Positions 16,726 to 25,483 of a DNA stretch of 64,000 nt are shown here, in pieces (within the stretch, counting starts at the first letter, position 1; the number at the start of each line of letters is the position of its first letter). Made by a program: the position numbers and the translations under genes. The notes beneath the pieces were generated by a model, which worked only from the letters and a program-made list of their open reading frames with translations, was not told the DNA's origin and ran no database searches. Source of the DNA: Sphingobacteriales bacterium (GTDB taxonomy: Bacteria; Bacteroidota; Bacteroidia; Sphingobacteriales; Sphingobacteriaceae); assembly GCA_004293485.1 (NCBI GenBank), contig RDYW01000036.1, forward strand, positions 1 to 64,000, given 5' to 3'.

Positions 16726-17649
16726 TTAGCTCATTTTATTTCTTTTTATTAACCAAGCATTTAACATATTATTAAAGCCAGTTTCTACAGTTGCATCTAC
16801 CATATCTATTTTATACTGGGCGCATTTTAATGCTATCGATTTTTTGTAAGCATTAAATTTTTGTAGGTAAAATTGTTTTAAATACGTGGGATTTACCTTT
16901 ATTTGGCTTCCTGTTTCGGTATCAATAAAATGGTGGGGGCGGTTTTCAAAATCAAAGTTTTTTTCATGCTTTTGTTGCTGTACATTAAAAATTATTACTT
17001 CATGCTTGTTGTATTTTAGATGTTGCAGGGCGGCAAAAAGGGCTTCTTGATTTTGGTGTGATGTTTGCGTTTCTATCATATCCGAAAATATTACCACCAT
17101 CGATCGTTTATGCAGCTGCTTGGCTAGGGCATGTAGGTTTTGTGCTATTTGGGTGTGTTTATTTTGTTGGGGTTGATTTAATAAAGTTTGAAATTGGGTG
17201 TACAAAAATTTTTGATGGGCGTGGGTAGATTTTGTGTCGGTATGTACCTCTATATTTTGTGCAAACACGGTAAGGCCAAAGGCATCTCGTTGGCGTTTTA
17301 GCAGTTGTATTAAGCAGGCTGCCGCCATTACCGAAAACTTAAATTTGCTTGTTTCTTTATCAGGATAAAACATCGATGAGGAGGCATCTATAACAAGTTG
17401 GCAACGTAAATTGGTTTCTTCTTCAAAACGTTTTACAAAAAGTTTATCGGTTCGGGCAAATAGTTTCCAATCGATGTTTTTTACCGATTCGCCTCCGTTA
17501 TACAAGCGGTGTTCGGCAAACTCGACCGAAAAACCATGAAACGGGCTTTTGTGTAAGCCTGTAATAAAGCCTTCTACCACTTGGTGGGCTAATAACTCTA
17601 TATCAACAACAGAATTTAAAAGGTCGATATCAATTTTTTGTTCGGTCAT
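16726..17649 (-). CDS. DUF58 (vWA-like) domain protein
   Basis: This 307-residue protein carries the DUF58 signature around residues 50-90: RLYNGGESVKNIDWKLFARTD, followed by FVKRFEEE. A von Willebrand A-like fold follows, with a DASSSM-type metal site (VIDASSSMFY) and VVIFSDMIET. DUF58 proteins usually accompany MoxR AAA+ ATPases and other vWA proteins in chaperone-like systems. No MoxR gene is present within this window. It starts 20 nt after glgB, so the two are probably co-transcribed. The specific client is unknown. Confidence 0.85.
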   Translation of the reverse strand: MTEQKIDIDLLNSVVDIELLAHQVVEGFITGLHKSPFHGFSVEFAEHRLYNGGESVKNIDWKLFARTDKLFVKRFEEETNLRCQLVIDASSSMFYPDKETSKFKFSVMAAACLIQLLKRQRDAFGLTVFAQNIEVHTDTKSTHAHQKFLYTQFQTLLNQPQQNKHTQIAQNLHALAKQLHKRSMVVIFSDMIETQTSHQNQEALFAALQHLKYNKHEVIIFNVQQQKHEKNFDFENRPHHFIDTETGSQIKVNPTYLKQFYLQKFNAYKKSIALKCAQYKIDMVDATVETGFNNMLNAWLIKRNKMS

Positions 17650-17669
17650 TTTTTATCCCACTGTACCAC

Positions 17670-19724
17670 TTATCGTTTTTTTAGCACTATCATCGCCAAA
17701 GGGGGCAAATCAACCACGATTGAATGCGCTTTACCGTGTATGTTGTGTGCTTCGCTTATTTTATCTTGGTTGGCTACCTTGCCGCTTCCCCAGTATTCGG
17801 TACTGTCGGTATTAAATATTTCTTGCCATACACCAGCTTGTGTAACGCCAAAGCGGTAGTGCTGGCGTGGTACAGGCGTAAGGTTTATTGCTACCAGTAA
17901 ATCGTTATAAGCTTGGTTGCCTTTGCGGGCATATACCAGCACCGAATTTGCGCCATCGTTATTTACTATCCACTCAAAACCTGCGCTATCAAAACTTTTT
18001 TGGTATAAAGCTGGTTCGTTTTTATACAAAATATTTAGGTTTTTTACCAAATTGCTAACGCCTTTATGTGGGCTGTATTGTAGCAAATGCCAATCGAGCG
18101 ATTGCGCTAAATTCCACTCCGATGTTTGGGCAAATTCGCCACCCATAAACATTAATTTAGTACCAGGGTGGGTAAACATGTAGGCATACAAAGCCCTAAG
18201 GTTGGCAAATCGTTGCCATTCGTCGCCTGGCATTTTATACACCAATGATTGTTTACCATATACTACTTCATCATGCGAAAGGGGCAGCATAAAGTTTTCC
18301 GAAAAAGCGTAATTGGTGCTAAAAGTAATTTGGTTATGATGATAAAGCCTGTAAGCGGGGTTTTTTTCGAAATATTTTAAAGTATCGTTCATCCAACCCA
18401 TCATCCATTTTTGGCCAAAGCCCAAGCCGCCTAAATACGTTGGTTTGCTTACGCCTGTAAACGAGGTAGACTCTTCGGCTATGGTTTGTACACCATCGAA
18501 GTGTTTGTATATGGCTTCGTTAAATTCTTTTAAAAAACTAATGGCTTCTAAATTTTCTCGTCCACCAAATTGGTTGGGTTCCCATTCGCCATGTTTACGC
18601 GAATAATCGAGGTATAGCATTGAAGCCACAGCATCTACTCGTAAGGCATCGATATGGTAAAGTTCCATTAAAAACATAGCGTTTGAAATCAAAAAAGATT
18701 TTACTTCGCTGCGGCCATAATTAAATATGTAGGATTTCCAATCGGGATGAAAGCCTTTGCGCATATCGGCATGTTCGTATAGGTGTGTGCCATCAAAATT
18801 GTATAGGCCATGTGCATCGCCAGGGAAATGCGAGGGTACCCAATCAAATATTACGGCAATATCGTTTTTATGAAATTGCTCTATTAGGTACATTAAATCT
18901 TGCGGTGTGCCATACCTAGCCGTGGCGGCGTAGTAACCGGTAACTTGGTATCCCCAGCTGGGGTAATAGGGGTGCTCCATTAAAGGCATAAATTCTACGT
19001 GTGTAAAATTCATTTCTTTAACGTAAGGCACTAGTTTTTCGGCCATTTCGCGGTATCCAATAAAATCATCGGCGGCATCTAGGTTGCGGGCCCACGAGCC
19101 AAAGTGTACTTCATAAACCGACATAGGTTGGTTTAGTGCATTGGTTTTTTTTCGAGTTTCTAACCAGTTTTTATCATCCCATTCGTACCAAGTATCCCAT
19201 ACAATAGAGGCTGTTTTGGGTGCTTCTTCGCTTCTTAGGGCAAATGGATCGGCTTTTTCGAGTTTTTCGCCTGTGTTTGATTGGATAAAATATTTATACG
19301 TTTCGCCGTTTCCTACATGGGGTATAAAACCTTCCCAAATTCCGGATTCGTCCCATCTAACGCTTAATGAATGCGAACCTTTTTGCCATCCATTAAAATT
19401 ACCAATAACCGAAACATATTGGGCATTGGGCGCCCATACGGCAAAATAAGTGCCTGTAATGCCTAAATATTGCATTACATGGGCGCCCATTTTTTCGTAT
19501 AATTTATAGTGTTTGCCTTGCTTAAATAATGAAATATCGAAATCGGTAAACCTACTTAAATGCCATACCCTATTGTTTGGTAATGCTATTGGGCTGCTAG
19601 TGTTTTGTGGTGCGGTATCGGGTTTGGGCTTTTTGGCAACTGCTTTTTTTGCCATAGTTTTTTTTGGGGCAGCAGGTTTTGTTGCATTATCTGCCTTATT
19701 AAGAGCATTTTTTTTATTCATCAT
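17670..19724 (-). CDS. glgB: 1,4-alpha-glucan branching enzyme
   Basis: GlgB makes alpha-1,6 branches in glycogen by cutting and re-joining alpha-1,4 chains. The 684-residue protein has an N-terminal CBM48 domain (YFAVWAPNAQYVSVIGNFNGW), then a GH13 catalytic domain. DALRVDAV carries the nucleophile (Asp364), IAEEST the acid/base Glu, and LSHDEV the third conserved site. The first 50 or so residues are a Lys/Ala/Pro-rich extension (KKTMAKKAVAKKPK) that is probably disordered. The ATG at 19724 (MMNKKN) is the only good start. Two hairpins lie about 100-145 nt upstream. No other glycogen genes are adjacent. Confidence 0.95.
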   Translation of the reverse strand: MMNKKNALNKADNATKPAAPKKTMAKKAVAKKPKPDTAPQNTSSPIALPNNRVWHLSRFTDFDISLFKQGKHYKLYEKMGAHVMQYLGITGTYFAVWAPNAQYVSVIGNFNGWQKGSHSLSVRWDESGIWEGFIPHVGNGETYKYFIQSNTGEKLEKADPFALRSEEAPKTASIVWDTWYEWDDKNWLETRKKTNALNQPMSVYEVHFGSWARNLDAADDFIGYREMAEKLVPYVKEMNFTHVEFMPLMEHPYYPSWGYQVTGYYAATARYGTPQDLMYLIEQFHKNDIAVIFDWVPSHFPGDAHGLYNFDGTHLYEHADMRKGFHPDWKSYIFNYGRSEVKSFLISNAMFLMELYHIDALRVDAVASMLYLDYSRKHGEWEPNQFGGRENLEAISFLKEFNEAIYKHFDGVQTIAEESTSFTGVSKPTYLGGLGFGQKWMMGWMNDTLKYFEKNPAYRLYHHNQITFSTNYAFSENFMLPLSHDEVVYGKQSLVYKMPGDEWQRFANLRALYAYMFTHPGTKLMFMGGEFAQTSEWNLAQSLDWHLLQYSPHKGVSNLVKNLNILYKNEPALYQKSFDSAGFEWIVNNDGANSVLVYARKGNQAYNDLLVAINLTPVPRQHYRFGVTQAGVWQEIFNTDSTEYWGSGKVANQDKISEAHNIHGKAHSIVVDLPPLAMIVLKKR

Positions 19725-19823
19725 ATGTATATATGTAGGTTTTGGCTATAATTTTTAAATATATACTTTTTTATTAAGGATGCTATTTTAAAAAGCTAAA
19801 AATAAATTAGGACGTGAAAATAG

Positions 19824-19868
19824 TATACCGGGGTGGCGGTATAATCAAATAGGTAGTGGGCGCTACCT
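19824..19868. promoter_or_regulatory. Two tandem hairpins upstream of glgB
   Basis: TATACCG/CGGTATA (19824-19830 and 19837-19843) and AGGTAG/CTACCT (19851-19856 and 19863-19868) are perfect small stems with 6-nt loops, GGGTGG and TGGGCG. They lie between the zinc-ribbon gene and glgB. They could terminate the former or sit in the leader of the latter. Short stems, so moderate support. Confidence 0.4.
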
Positions 19869-19964
19869 TTATTTATTAACAGATAGTGAGATAAATCAGA
19901 AATAAATAAAATTTTAAATGTTTTGTTTTAAAACAACTTTAAAAATTACAGAAAGTATATAAAA

Positions 19965-20150
19965 CTAGTTGGCTATGCGGTAGGTTGTGCGCATACAATT
20001 GGTGCATTTGTAATGCTTTAAATGTAACCAAGGGAATAAAATTTTAATAATTGCGGCTCTGGGTATTCTATGATCAAGCTCTTTTTTACACGCTTTACAT
20101 TTTAATTTTACATTGCTTGTAGGCTTATTTTTTTTTAAAACTAGTTTCAT
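19965..20150 (-). CDS. Small zinc-ribbon-like protein
   Basis: This 61-residue basic protein has two CXXC pairs, KCKAC (Cys18, Cys21) and KCTNC (Cys49, Cys52), spaced as in a zinc ribbon. Between them is a hydrophobic, aromatic stretch (IIKILFPWLHLKHY). The basic N-terminus (MKLVLKKNKP) could contact nucleic acid. It stands alone between long AT-rich gaps. Function unknown. The paired cysteines and intact frame make a real gene likely despite its size. Confidence 0.7.
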   Translation of the reverse strand: MKLVLKKNKPTSNVKLKCKACKKELDHRIPRAAIIKILFPWLHLKHYKCTNCMRTTYRIAN

Positions 20151-20812
20151 GTTGTAAAATTTTAAATTATTTTATAAATGTAATGCTAAGTTGTTAAATA
20201 ATTGTTATTTTTTCTATCAAAATTTGTATCATTTTTGCTACTTGACTTATTTTTAAAAAAAATTTGTTAATTATGGTTTATTTTTTGAATAAAATAAAAA
20301 AAAAGCGTTAAAAAAGCTTATTTTTTGATTATTTGCTATTTTTTATAGCGCAAATTTATTTATTTAAGTGCGAAACGGGTTAATGGTATTTTTGGTTTTA
20401 GAAAATAAACTAAAATTTTGCACCTTTTGAAGTATTAATCATAAAAAAAAGAATAAAACTTTACCTTCGGCAAAAATTTATTCTTTTTCACAAAACGTAT
20501 TTTTTAAAAGCTTATTGAAAATAGGGCTTATCAAAATTTTTAATTTATTGGTGTTGTATGATTGATAATTAAAGTGTTACTTCATTTTTTTTGATATTTA
20601 ACTTAAGGGAAATTTTTATACAAGTATTTTGTTTCGGTTTTTAACATGCTTACATATTTTTTAATAAAAAGGTGCTTGGTAAACTACCTCTTTAAAAATA
20701 ATTTACCCTAAAATTTGTTCAGAATTATAGTGCTACCAATATTTTTTGGTACTAACAATACAACCTATAATGTAATTACAATAAGCGTTTAGGCAAATCG
20801 AAAAAACTATTT
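20151..20812. other. Long AT-rich intergenic region
   Basis: These 662 nt between comA and the zinc-ribbon gene hold no supported ORF. They are very AT-rich with many short A and T runs. The one clear structure is a 12-bp inverted repeat, AAAAAGAATAAA/TTTATTCTTTTT at 20446-20457 and 20477-20488, whose loop contains CTTTACCTTCGGC. It could be a terminator-like hairpin, but no gene ends close to it. Confidence 0.5.
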
Positions 20813-21577
20813 TTATAGATTTAAAAAATGGTTAAAAGTATCTCCACGTAAGCCTAAACGAATGGTTTCAAGGGGGATAACTTCGGCTGGGGCAATGTTT
20901 CCTAAGTTTACATTGGTGCCTATTAGTTCAATAAACCAAACTTGTTGTGTTTTTTGGGGGGCTTCCCAAATAATTTTTTCTTCGGGTATTTGGGTTAAAA
21001 TTTCATCAACTAAACCTTGGCGTACCTCGCCCGAATCGCGGTATATGCCTACATTTCCACTTTCGCGGGCTTCAGCAATAACTTTCCACGAACCAGCCTC
21101 TATTTCGGCTTTCATTAGCTCAATCCATTTGTAAGGGGCAAAAACTTTTTTCTCATCTTTTGAACCAACTTCAGATATTACTGTAAGTTGTGCGCTTAGT
21201 TTATGTATATATTCACATTTTTTATCGTGGGGTATTTCTATCGATCCATCTGATACTTCAACAAAATCCATCCCAAATTCGTCCAATACTTTTCGGTAAT
21301 CGTCAAATTGGTTTCTAATAATAAAGGCTTCAAACAAAGTTCCTCCAAAGTATACGGGTAAGCCAGCCTCTTTGTATAGTTTTAGTTTTTGTTTTAAATT
21401 GGGTGTAACGTAAGAAGTTGCCCAGCCTAGTTTTACGATATCAGTGTGCATACCGGCTACTTCAATAAAATCTTCAGCTTGGCGTAAGCTTAATCCCTTA
21501 TCCATTACCATGGTTAAGCCTTTTTCGCGAGGTTTTGCAGTTCGGTGTGGTATGTTATTTAATGTATAATTCATCAT
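20813..21577 (-). CDS. comA: Phosphosulfolactate synthase (ComA family)
   Basis: ComA adds sulfite to phosphoenolpyruvate to give (R)-2-phospho-3-sulfolactate. In methanogens this starts coenzyme M synthesis. The 254-residue protein matches the family along its length: MVMDKGLSL, DIVKLGWATSY, PVYFGGTLFE, FVEVSDGSIEI and VIAEARESG are TIM-barrel strand ends forming the phosphate and metal sites. This bacterium has no sign of coenzyme M. A role supplying sulfolactate for sulfonolipids or other sulfonates is a plausible inference. It follows a TPR protein gene by 43 nt on the same strand. comB/comC-like genes are not in the window. Confidence 0.88.
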   Translation of the reverse strand: MMNYTLNNIPHRTAKPREKGLTMVMDKGLSLRQAEDFIEVAGMHTDIVKLGWATSYVTPNLKQKLKLYKEAGLPVYFGGTLFEAFIIRNQFDDYRKVLDEFGMDFVEVSDGSIEIPHDKKCEYIHKLSAQLTVISEVGSKDEKKVFAPYKWIELMKAEIEAGSWKVIAEARESGNVGIYRDSGEVRQGLVDEILTQIPEEKIIWEAPQKTQQVWFIELIGTNVNLGNIAPAEVIPLETIRLGLRGDTFNHFLNL

Positions 21578-21620
21578 TGGTTTTGAAAAAAAATCATTGA
21601 TTGTTAAATGCTCTTTTTTA

Positions 21621-23024
21621 TTATTTCGTAAATTTATTAATTATATCAATAATAGCATGGTTATTGGCTAATTGGGGTAAATATTCGAACAACATAAAAT
21701 GCTTTTCGGGGTTGAATTGTATGGCTATTTGTAAGGTATTAAGTGCATTGTTATAATTGCCTTCGGCAAATAAGTACGCAACCAAGCGGTAATATAAATC
21801 GGCAGATTCGGGGTTATTTTTTATCCCTTCAGATATAATACCTATGGCTGCATCCATATTATTATGTTCAAACAAGATAGATGAATAATCTAGCCAAGCC
21901 TCAGTATCCAATGGGTTAAGTTCAACTACTTTTTCATATGCTTTTTCCGATTCGATTAAGTTTTCGAGTTTGTAATAGGTATCGGCTATTGCAAACCAAA
22001 AATCGGCATTGTTATCCTCAATATTTACAGCTTTTTTATAAAAATGGAGTGCTTCAAAATGGCGTTCCTCGAAATCTAAAGTTACGCCAATACCATACCA
22101 AGCATCAGCCATTTTTGGGTTCATTTTTACCGCTTTTTTGTAATATGAGCGGGCTTCGTCCATTTTCTCGAGTTTTTCGTAACATTCACCTACGGCGCAA
22201 TAGGTGTCGGCATTGGGTTGTTCGTACTCAAATGTTTGCTTATATACTTCAATGGCTTCGGCATATTTATCTAGCTGCACAAGGGCATTTCCTTTATTAA
22301 AGTGGGCAGAAGCAAAATTATCTTTAATCAATATGGCATAATCGTAAGCGTCTATTGCTTTATCGAAATAACAAAGTTTGTGGTAAGCGTTGCCTAAATT
22401 ATACCAAGCTGCATACGAATAAGGTTCGTTATCAATATATTGTTCGTAAAATTTTATGCTTTCGTCTTGTTTGTCTAAAATATCGTAACAAAACGCCAGT
22501 TCATAAAGGGCATCTTGGTTTTCCATATTTTTTTGGAGGCACAATTTTAAATATTTTATGGCTGTGTTATAATCGCCCATGTTTTCGTACACATAGGCTA
22601 TCTGCATAAGTACCTCATCGGCCGAATCGGCTAATTCTAATGCTTTAAGCAAGTTTTCGAGCGCTTTTTCGTGTTGTTCGAGGCTTTCGTACACATTGCC
22701 TCGTATCATAAAAATATCGGCTTCTGAGGGTTCTAATAACTCGGCTTTTTCTAAAGATGCAAATGCTTTATCAAGTTCGTTTGTAAATACATATAGCTGC
22801 GCCTGCTTAACCAAAAAAATGGCTGCGTAAGGGTGTTGCGAAACGGCATAATCAATTACTTGTAAGGCTTTCACAGGGTCGTTTTTATCCATATAAAAAT
22901 CAACAATGTTTTCAAAAGCCAAAGAATCAAAAAAGTATTGATCCTTGTTTCGAATCATTTCTTCGTACCGTTCAACCGAAAGTTTAGGGTCTTCGTTAAA
23001 ATCAAATTCAAACTCTTCTTCCAT
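21621..23024 (-). CDS. Tetratricopeptide repeat protein
   Basis: This 467-residue acidic protein consists almost entirely of TPR units from about residue 55 to the end. Recurring patterns include AWYNLGNAYHKL, AHFNKGNALVQL and AWYGIGVTLDF. No signal peptide or transmembrane helix is present, so it is probably a cytoplasmic scaffold. The N-terminus (MEEEFEFDFNED) is strongly acidic. It precedes comA by 43 nt on the same strand and may share its transcript. The binding partner is unknown. Confidence 0.88.
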   Translation of the reverse strand: MEEEFEFDFNEDPKLSVERYEEMIRNKDQYFFDSLAFENIVDFYMDKNDPVKALQVIDYAVSQHPYAAIFLVKQAQLYVFTNELDKAFASLEKAELLEPSEADIFMIRGNVYESLEQHEKALENLLKALELADSADEVLMQIAYVYENMGDYNTAIKYLKLCLQKNMENQDALYELAFCYDILDKQDESIKFYEQYIDNEPYSYAAWYNLGNAYHKLCYFDKAIDAYDYAILIKDNFASAHFNKGNALVQLDKYAEAIEVYKQTFEYEQPNADTYCAVGECYEKLEKMDEARSYYKKAVKMNPKMADAWYGIGVTLDFEERHFEALHFYKKAVNIEDNNADFWFAIADTYYKLENLIESEKAYEKVVELNPLDTEAWLDYSSILFEHNNMDAAIGIISEGIKNNPESADLYYRLVAYLFAEGNYNNALNTLQIAIQFNPEKHFMLFEYLPQLANNHAIIDIINKFTK

Positions 23025-23525
23025 AATGTAAGTTTAAGAAAACGAATAAAGCAACAATTATTTTAGATATTTTCATGGATATTAAATTGCCAAATACTGT
23101 TAAATTAATTTTTTTTGCCTAGTTTTTATTGTTTTTTTATCCACAATTACACACTTGTTTTTTTAATGTGTTGATTTATAGCGCAGTTATTACTATTGCT
23201 TTTTATGCTCGCAACAAAGCTTTCTTGTTGTAAAACTATAAATTATAATCAATTTGAAAGGTTTTACAACGTTTAATTATCCTTGTTATAAAACTTTTAC
23301 ATTAAGCTTGTGCTACATCGCTTTAATTTAATACATGCAATTAAATTACGTTTCGCCGCATAAAATCATTAAAAGTTAAATGTAGTTGTGTTTTAGTGTT
23401 TATAACAGTTAGGCGCATTGGTTATATTTGCCATGTTACCGGTGTTGTATTATTTTTTTAGTGCTATTTTTTGCAATAATTTGATAGTTACCCGTTGTTA
23501 CTTAGCTTATCTAGTTGTAAAAATA
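23025..23525. other. Intergenic region with a promoter-like element and tiny ORF
   Basis: These 501 nt between the luxC-like gene and the TPR gene are AT-rich. A plus-strand TATATTTG at 23423-23430 matches TAnnTTTG, with TTTA 20 nt upstream. Just 3 nt downstream an ATG (23433) opens a 33-codon hydrophobic frame (MLPVLYYFFSAIF...) ending at 23534, antisense to the end of the luxC-like gene. A small CAACAA/TTGTTG hairpin lies near 23212-23230. No larger gene is seen. Confidence 0.4.
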
Positions 23526-24548
23526 TTAACCTAAACTAGCCAAAAATTGTAGGGTATTTACACCATCGGCATAATCGTTAATTTTAGGTTTTTGGCTTTC
23601 GCCGAAGTTTACTGCGGCTACTGGCGTATTTAAGTTTGCATGGCTTACTATCACTTGTAAGCTGTTTTGGTTTGCCATTATTTGCTTTTCAATATCGGCT
23701 AAATTATTATAGCTTTGGTGATACAAAACTGCCAATGGCGAACACAAAGCTTCGTTTGGGCTAAGTAATAAAAAGCCATTGTCTAAATGAGGTGTTTTGT
23801 TTACCAGATAAATAGATTTGTTATAATCGTAATTATTATGGTATTTGTGGTGGTTAATAATGGGATTATAACTTTCGATACTTTCGAAAAAGAAATTAAA
23901 ATCGTAGCCTTTGGGCACAAATAGTTTAGATACATTGCGGCAGCCTAAGCCATAATAGCTAAAAATATCTTCGCCCAATAGTTGCAATTCGTGGCAGGTT
24001 TCGTTTCCTGTAAGTACAGCTACAGCATTGCGGGCTTTGCGTATAATATGTGGCACCCTGCCAAAGTAATATTCGAAATATCGAGAAGTGTTATTGCTGC
24101 CTGTGGCAATTATGGCATCAAAGTTATCAAGTTTTAAAACAATTTTTACCATTGCTTTAAACCTAGGTTCGATGTAGAAAAGTTGGTTTAATACCGCTAT
24201 TAACAATTGGTTATCTTGCGACGATGGTTTTATAACTGCTTTATTACCAGTAGACAAAACACACAATACATCATGCAAACCCACCAAAGGTAAGTTGCCT
24301 GCCAATACCAAACCTATGGTATTTACTTTACTATTTTCGGGGTATGTTGCTAGCCAATTTTGTAAATCGGTATGGTTTAGCATGTTGCCTAATGCGGCTA
24401 CGGCTTTACTAACTTCGGCGGGTGTAAACCAAGCATTATAATTTTGGGCACTATGTATTACTTGGTTAAAAGCAGCGTTTGGCTTGCGTAAAAAATCCCC
24501 CAAAAGGGAAAAAGCCATTATTTTATCTTCTTTACTAAAATCGGACAT
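23526..24548 (-). CDS. Acyl-CoA reductase (LuxC-like)
   Basis: LuxC-type reductases convert activated fatty acids to aldehydes using NADPH. The 340-residue protein has the aldehyde-dehydrogenase-like layout: GLVLAGNLPLVGLHDVL, KAVIKPSSQD, then IIATGSNNTSRYFE, and GLGCRNVSKLFVP with the likely catalytic cysteine. It is shorter than LuxC of luminous bacteria (about 480) but of the size common in Bacteroidota. No luciferase genes are present. It is divergent from a ferredoxin gene, sharing a 92-nt control region. The physiological substrate is not known. Confidence 0.85.
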   Translation of the reverse strand: MSDFSKEDKIMAFSLLGDFLRKPNAAFNQVIHSAQNYNAWFTPAEVSKAVAALGNMLNHTDLQNWLATYPENSKVNTIGLVLAGNLPLVGLHDVLCVLSTGNKAVIKPSSQDNQLLIAVLNQLFYIEPRFKAMVKIVLKLDNFDAIIATGSNNTSRYFEYYFGRVPHIIRKARNAVAVLTGNETCHELQLLGEDIFSYYGLGCRNVSKLFVPKGYDFNFFFESIESYNPIINHHKYHNNYDYNKSIYLVNKTPHLDNGFLLLSPNEALCSPLAVLYHQSYNNLADIEKQIMANQNSLQVIVSHANLNTPVAAVNFGESQKPKINDYADGVNTLQFLASLG

Positions 24549-24578
24549 ATTTATAAAACCAACAAAATTAAATTATGT

Positions 24579-24586
24579 TATATTTG
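24579..24586 (+). promoter_or_regulatory. Candidate -7 box for the ferredoxin gene
   Basis: TATATTTG matches TAnnTTTG, 54 nt before the ferredoxin ATG. It directly abuts the opposing box for the luxC-like gene, so the two promoters cannot easily be occupied together. Confidence 0.5.
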
Positions 24587-24594
24587 CAAAATTA
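24587..24594 (-). promoter_or_regulatory. Candidate -7 box for the luxC-like gene
   Basis: The minus strand reads TAATTTTG, matching TAnnTTTG, 38 nt upstream of the luxC-like ATG. It is contiguous with the plus-strand box, forming the near-palindrome TATATTTGCAAAATTA. Confidence 0.45.
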
Positions 24595-24640
24595 ACAACC
24601 GTACAAAGCTATGGTTATGTAGCATATATTTATAATAAAG

Positions 24641-24994
24641 ATGGCAATTAAAATTACCGACGAATGTATTAACTGTGGTGCTTGCGAGCCCGAATGCCCA
24701 AATAATGCAATTTACGATGCTGGGCAAGCTTGGAAATTTGCCGAAGGAACCGACCTTAAAGGCATTATTAATTTTGGTGATGGAAAAACTGCCGATGCCA
24801 ATGAAGCCCAAAAAGCTATATCTGATGAAGTATATTATATTGTTTCTGATAAATGTACTGAGTGTGTAGGCTTTCATGACGAACCTCAGTGCGCAGCCGT
24901 ATGCCCTGTAGATTGTTGTGTAGATGATGAAGATATTAGAGAAACCGAAGAACAACTATTGGCCAAAAAAGAGTGGTTACACCAAGAGGGTTAA
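24641..24994 (+). CDS. Dicluster 4Fe-4S ferredoxin
   Basis: This 117-residue electron carrier has two 4Fe-4S binding regions. The first is [12 protein letters not shown] near residues 9-20. The second is [21 protein letters not shown] near 75-95, with the extended spacing of the Allochromatium-type ferredoxins. The insert of about 55 residues between clusters includes a Lys/Asp-rich loop. It is divergent from the luxC-like reductase, and the two may act in related redox chemistry (inference). ATG at 24641 gives the standard [12 protein letters not shown] start. The antisense ORF at 24578-24955 is a shadow. Confidence 0.95.
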   Translation: MAIKITDECINCGACEPECPNNAIYDAGQAWKFAEGTDLKGIINFGDGKTADANEAQKAISDEVYYIVSDKCTECVGFHDEPQCAAVCPVDCCVDDEDIRETEEQLLAKKEWLHQEG

Positions 24995-25023
24995 TTTTTT
25001 CACACTATATCTCTGTTTTTGTT

Positions 25024-25047
25024 TAAGGGTGGTTACCTTAGTTTTTT
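25024..25047 (+). terminator. Probable terminator of the ferredoxin gene
   Basis: TAAGG and CCTTA pair around a 7-nt loop, followed by G and a run of six T. It lies 30 nt past the ferredoxin stop in the convergent gap with aroQ. The stem is short. Confidence 0.4.
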
Positions 25048-25069
25048 GTATACGCTAAAAAAGGCATAT

Positions 25070-25483
25070 CTACAAAAAACTTTTTAGCCCCAGTTCGTAG
25101 CTTTGTAAACCAAAACCAGTAATTATACCTTTACAATTTTTGGCCATCATACTGTGGTGCCTATACTCTTCTCGGGCATACACGTTTGATATATGTACTT
25201 CAATTACAGGTGTTTTAATGGCCGCAATAGCATCTGCAATGGCTACAGAGGTGTGGGTGTATGCGCCCGCATTCATCACAATACCATCAAACGTAAAACC
25301 AACTTGGTGCAATTGGTTAATAATTTCGCCTTCTACATTACTTTGAAAATAATGTAATGTAATGCCATGATATTTGGCTTTTAGTTCTTCGAAAAAAGAT
25401 TCGAAACCTTCGCTTCCGTAAATGCCGGGCTCACGCCTGCCTAGTAAGTTTAAGTTTGGGCCGTTTATTATTTGTATTTTCAT
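25070..25483 (-). CDS. aroQ: 3-dehydroquinate dehydratase, type II
   Basis: AroQ dehydrates 3-dehydroquinate to 3-dehydroshikimate in the shikimate pathway. The 137-residue length fits the dodecameric type II enzyme. GPNLNLLGRREPGIYG carries the catalytic Tyr and Arg. YFQSNVEGEIINQLH, NAGAYTHTSVAIADA and EVHISNVYAREEYRHHS include the conserved Asn, His and substrate-binding residues. It is a single gene, convergent with the ferredoxin gene. Chorismate from this pathway would also feed MqnA at 38128. Confidence 0.95.
   Translation of the reverse strand: MKIQIINGPNLNLLGRREPGIYGSEGFESFFEELKAKYHGITLHYFQSNVEGEIINQLHQVGFTFDGIVMNAGAYTHTSVAIADAIAAIKTPVIEVHISNVYAREEYRHHSMMAKNCKGIITGFGLQSYELGLKSFL

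Noticed and set aside
23526-24548. Bioluminescence (lux) operon
   Set aside because: Only a LuxC-like reductase is present; no luciferase, LuxD or LuxE gene is nearby, and such reductases occur widely in non-luminous Bacteroidota.
24578-24955. 125-residue minus-strand ORF over the ferredoxin gene
   Set aside because: The ferredoxin on the plus strand has eight conserved cluster cysteines; the antisense frame has no family features.
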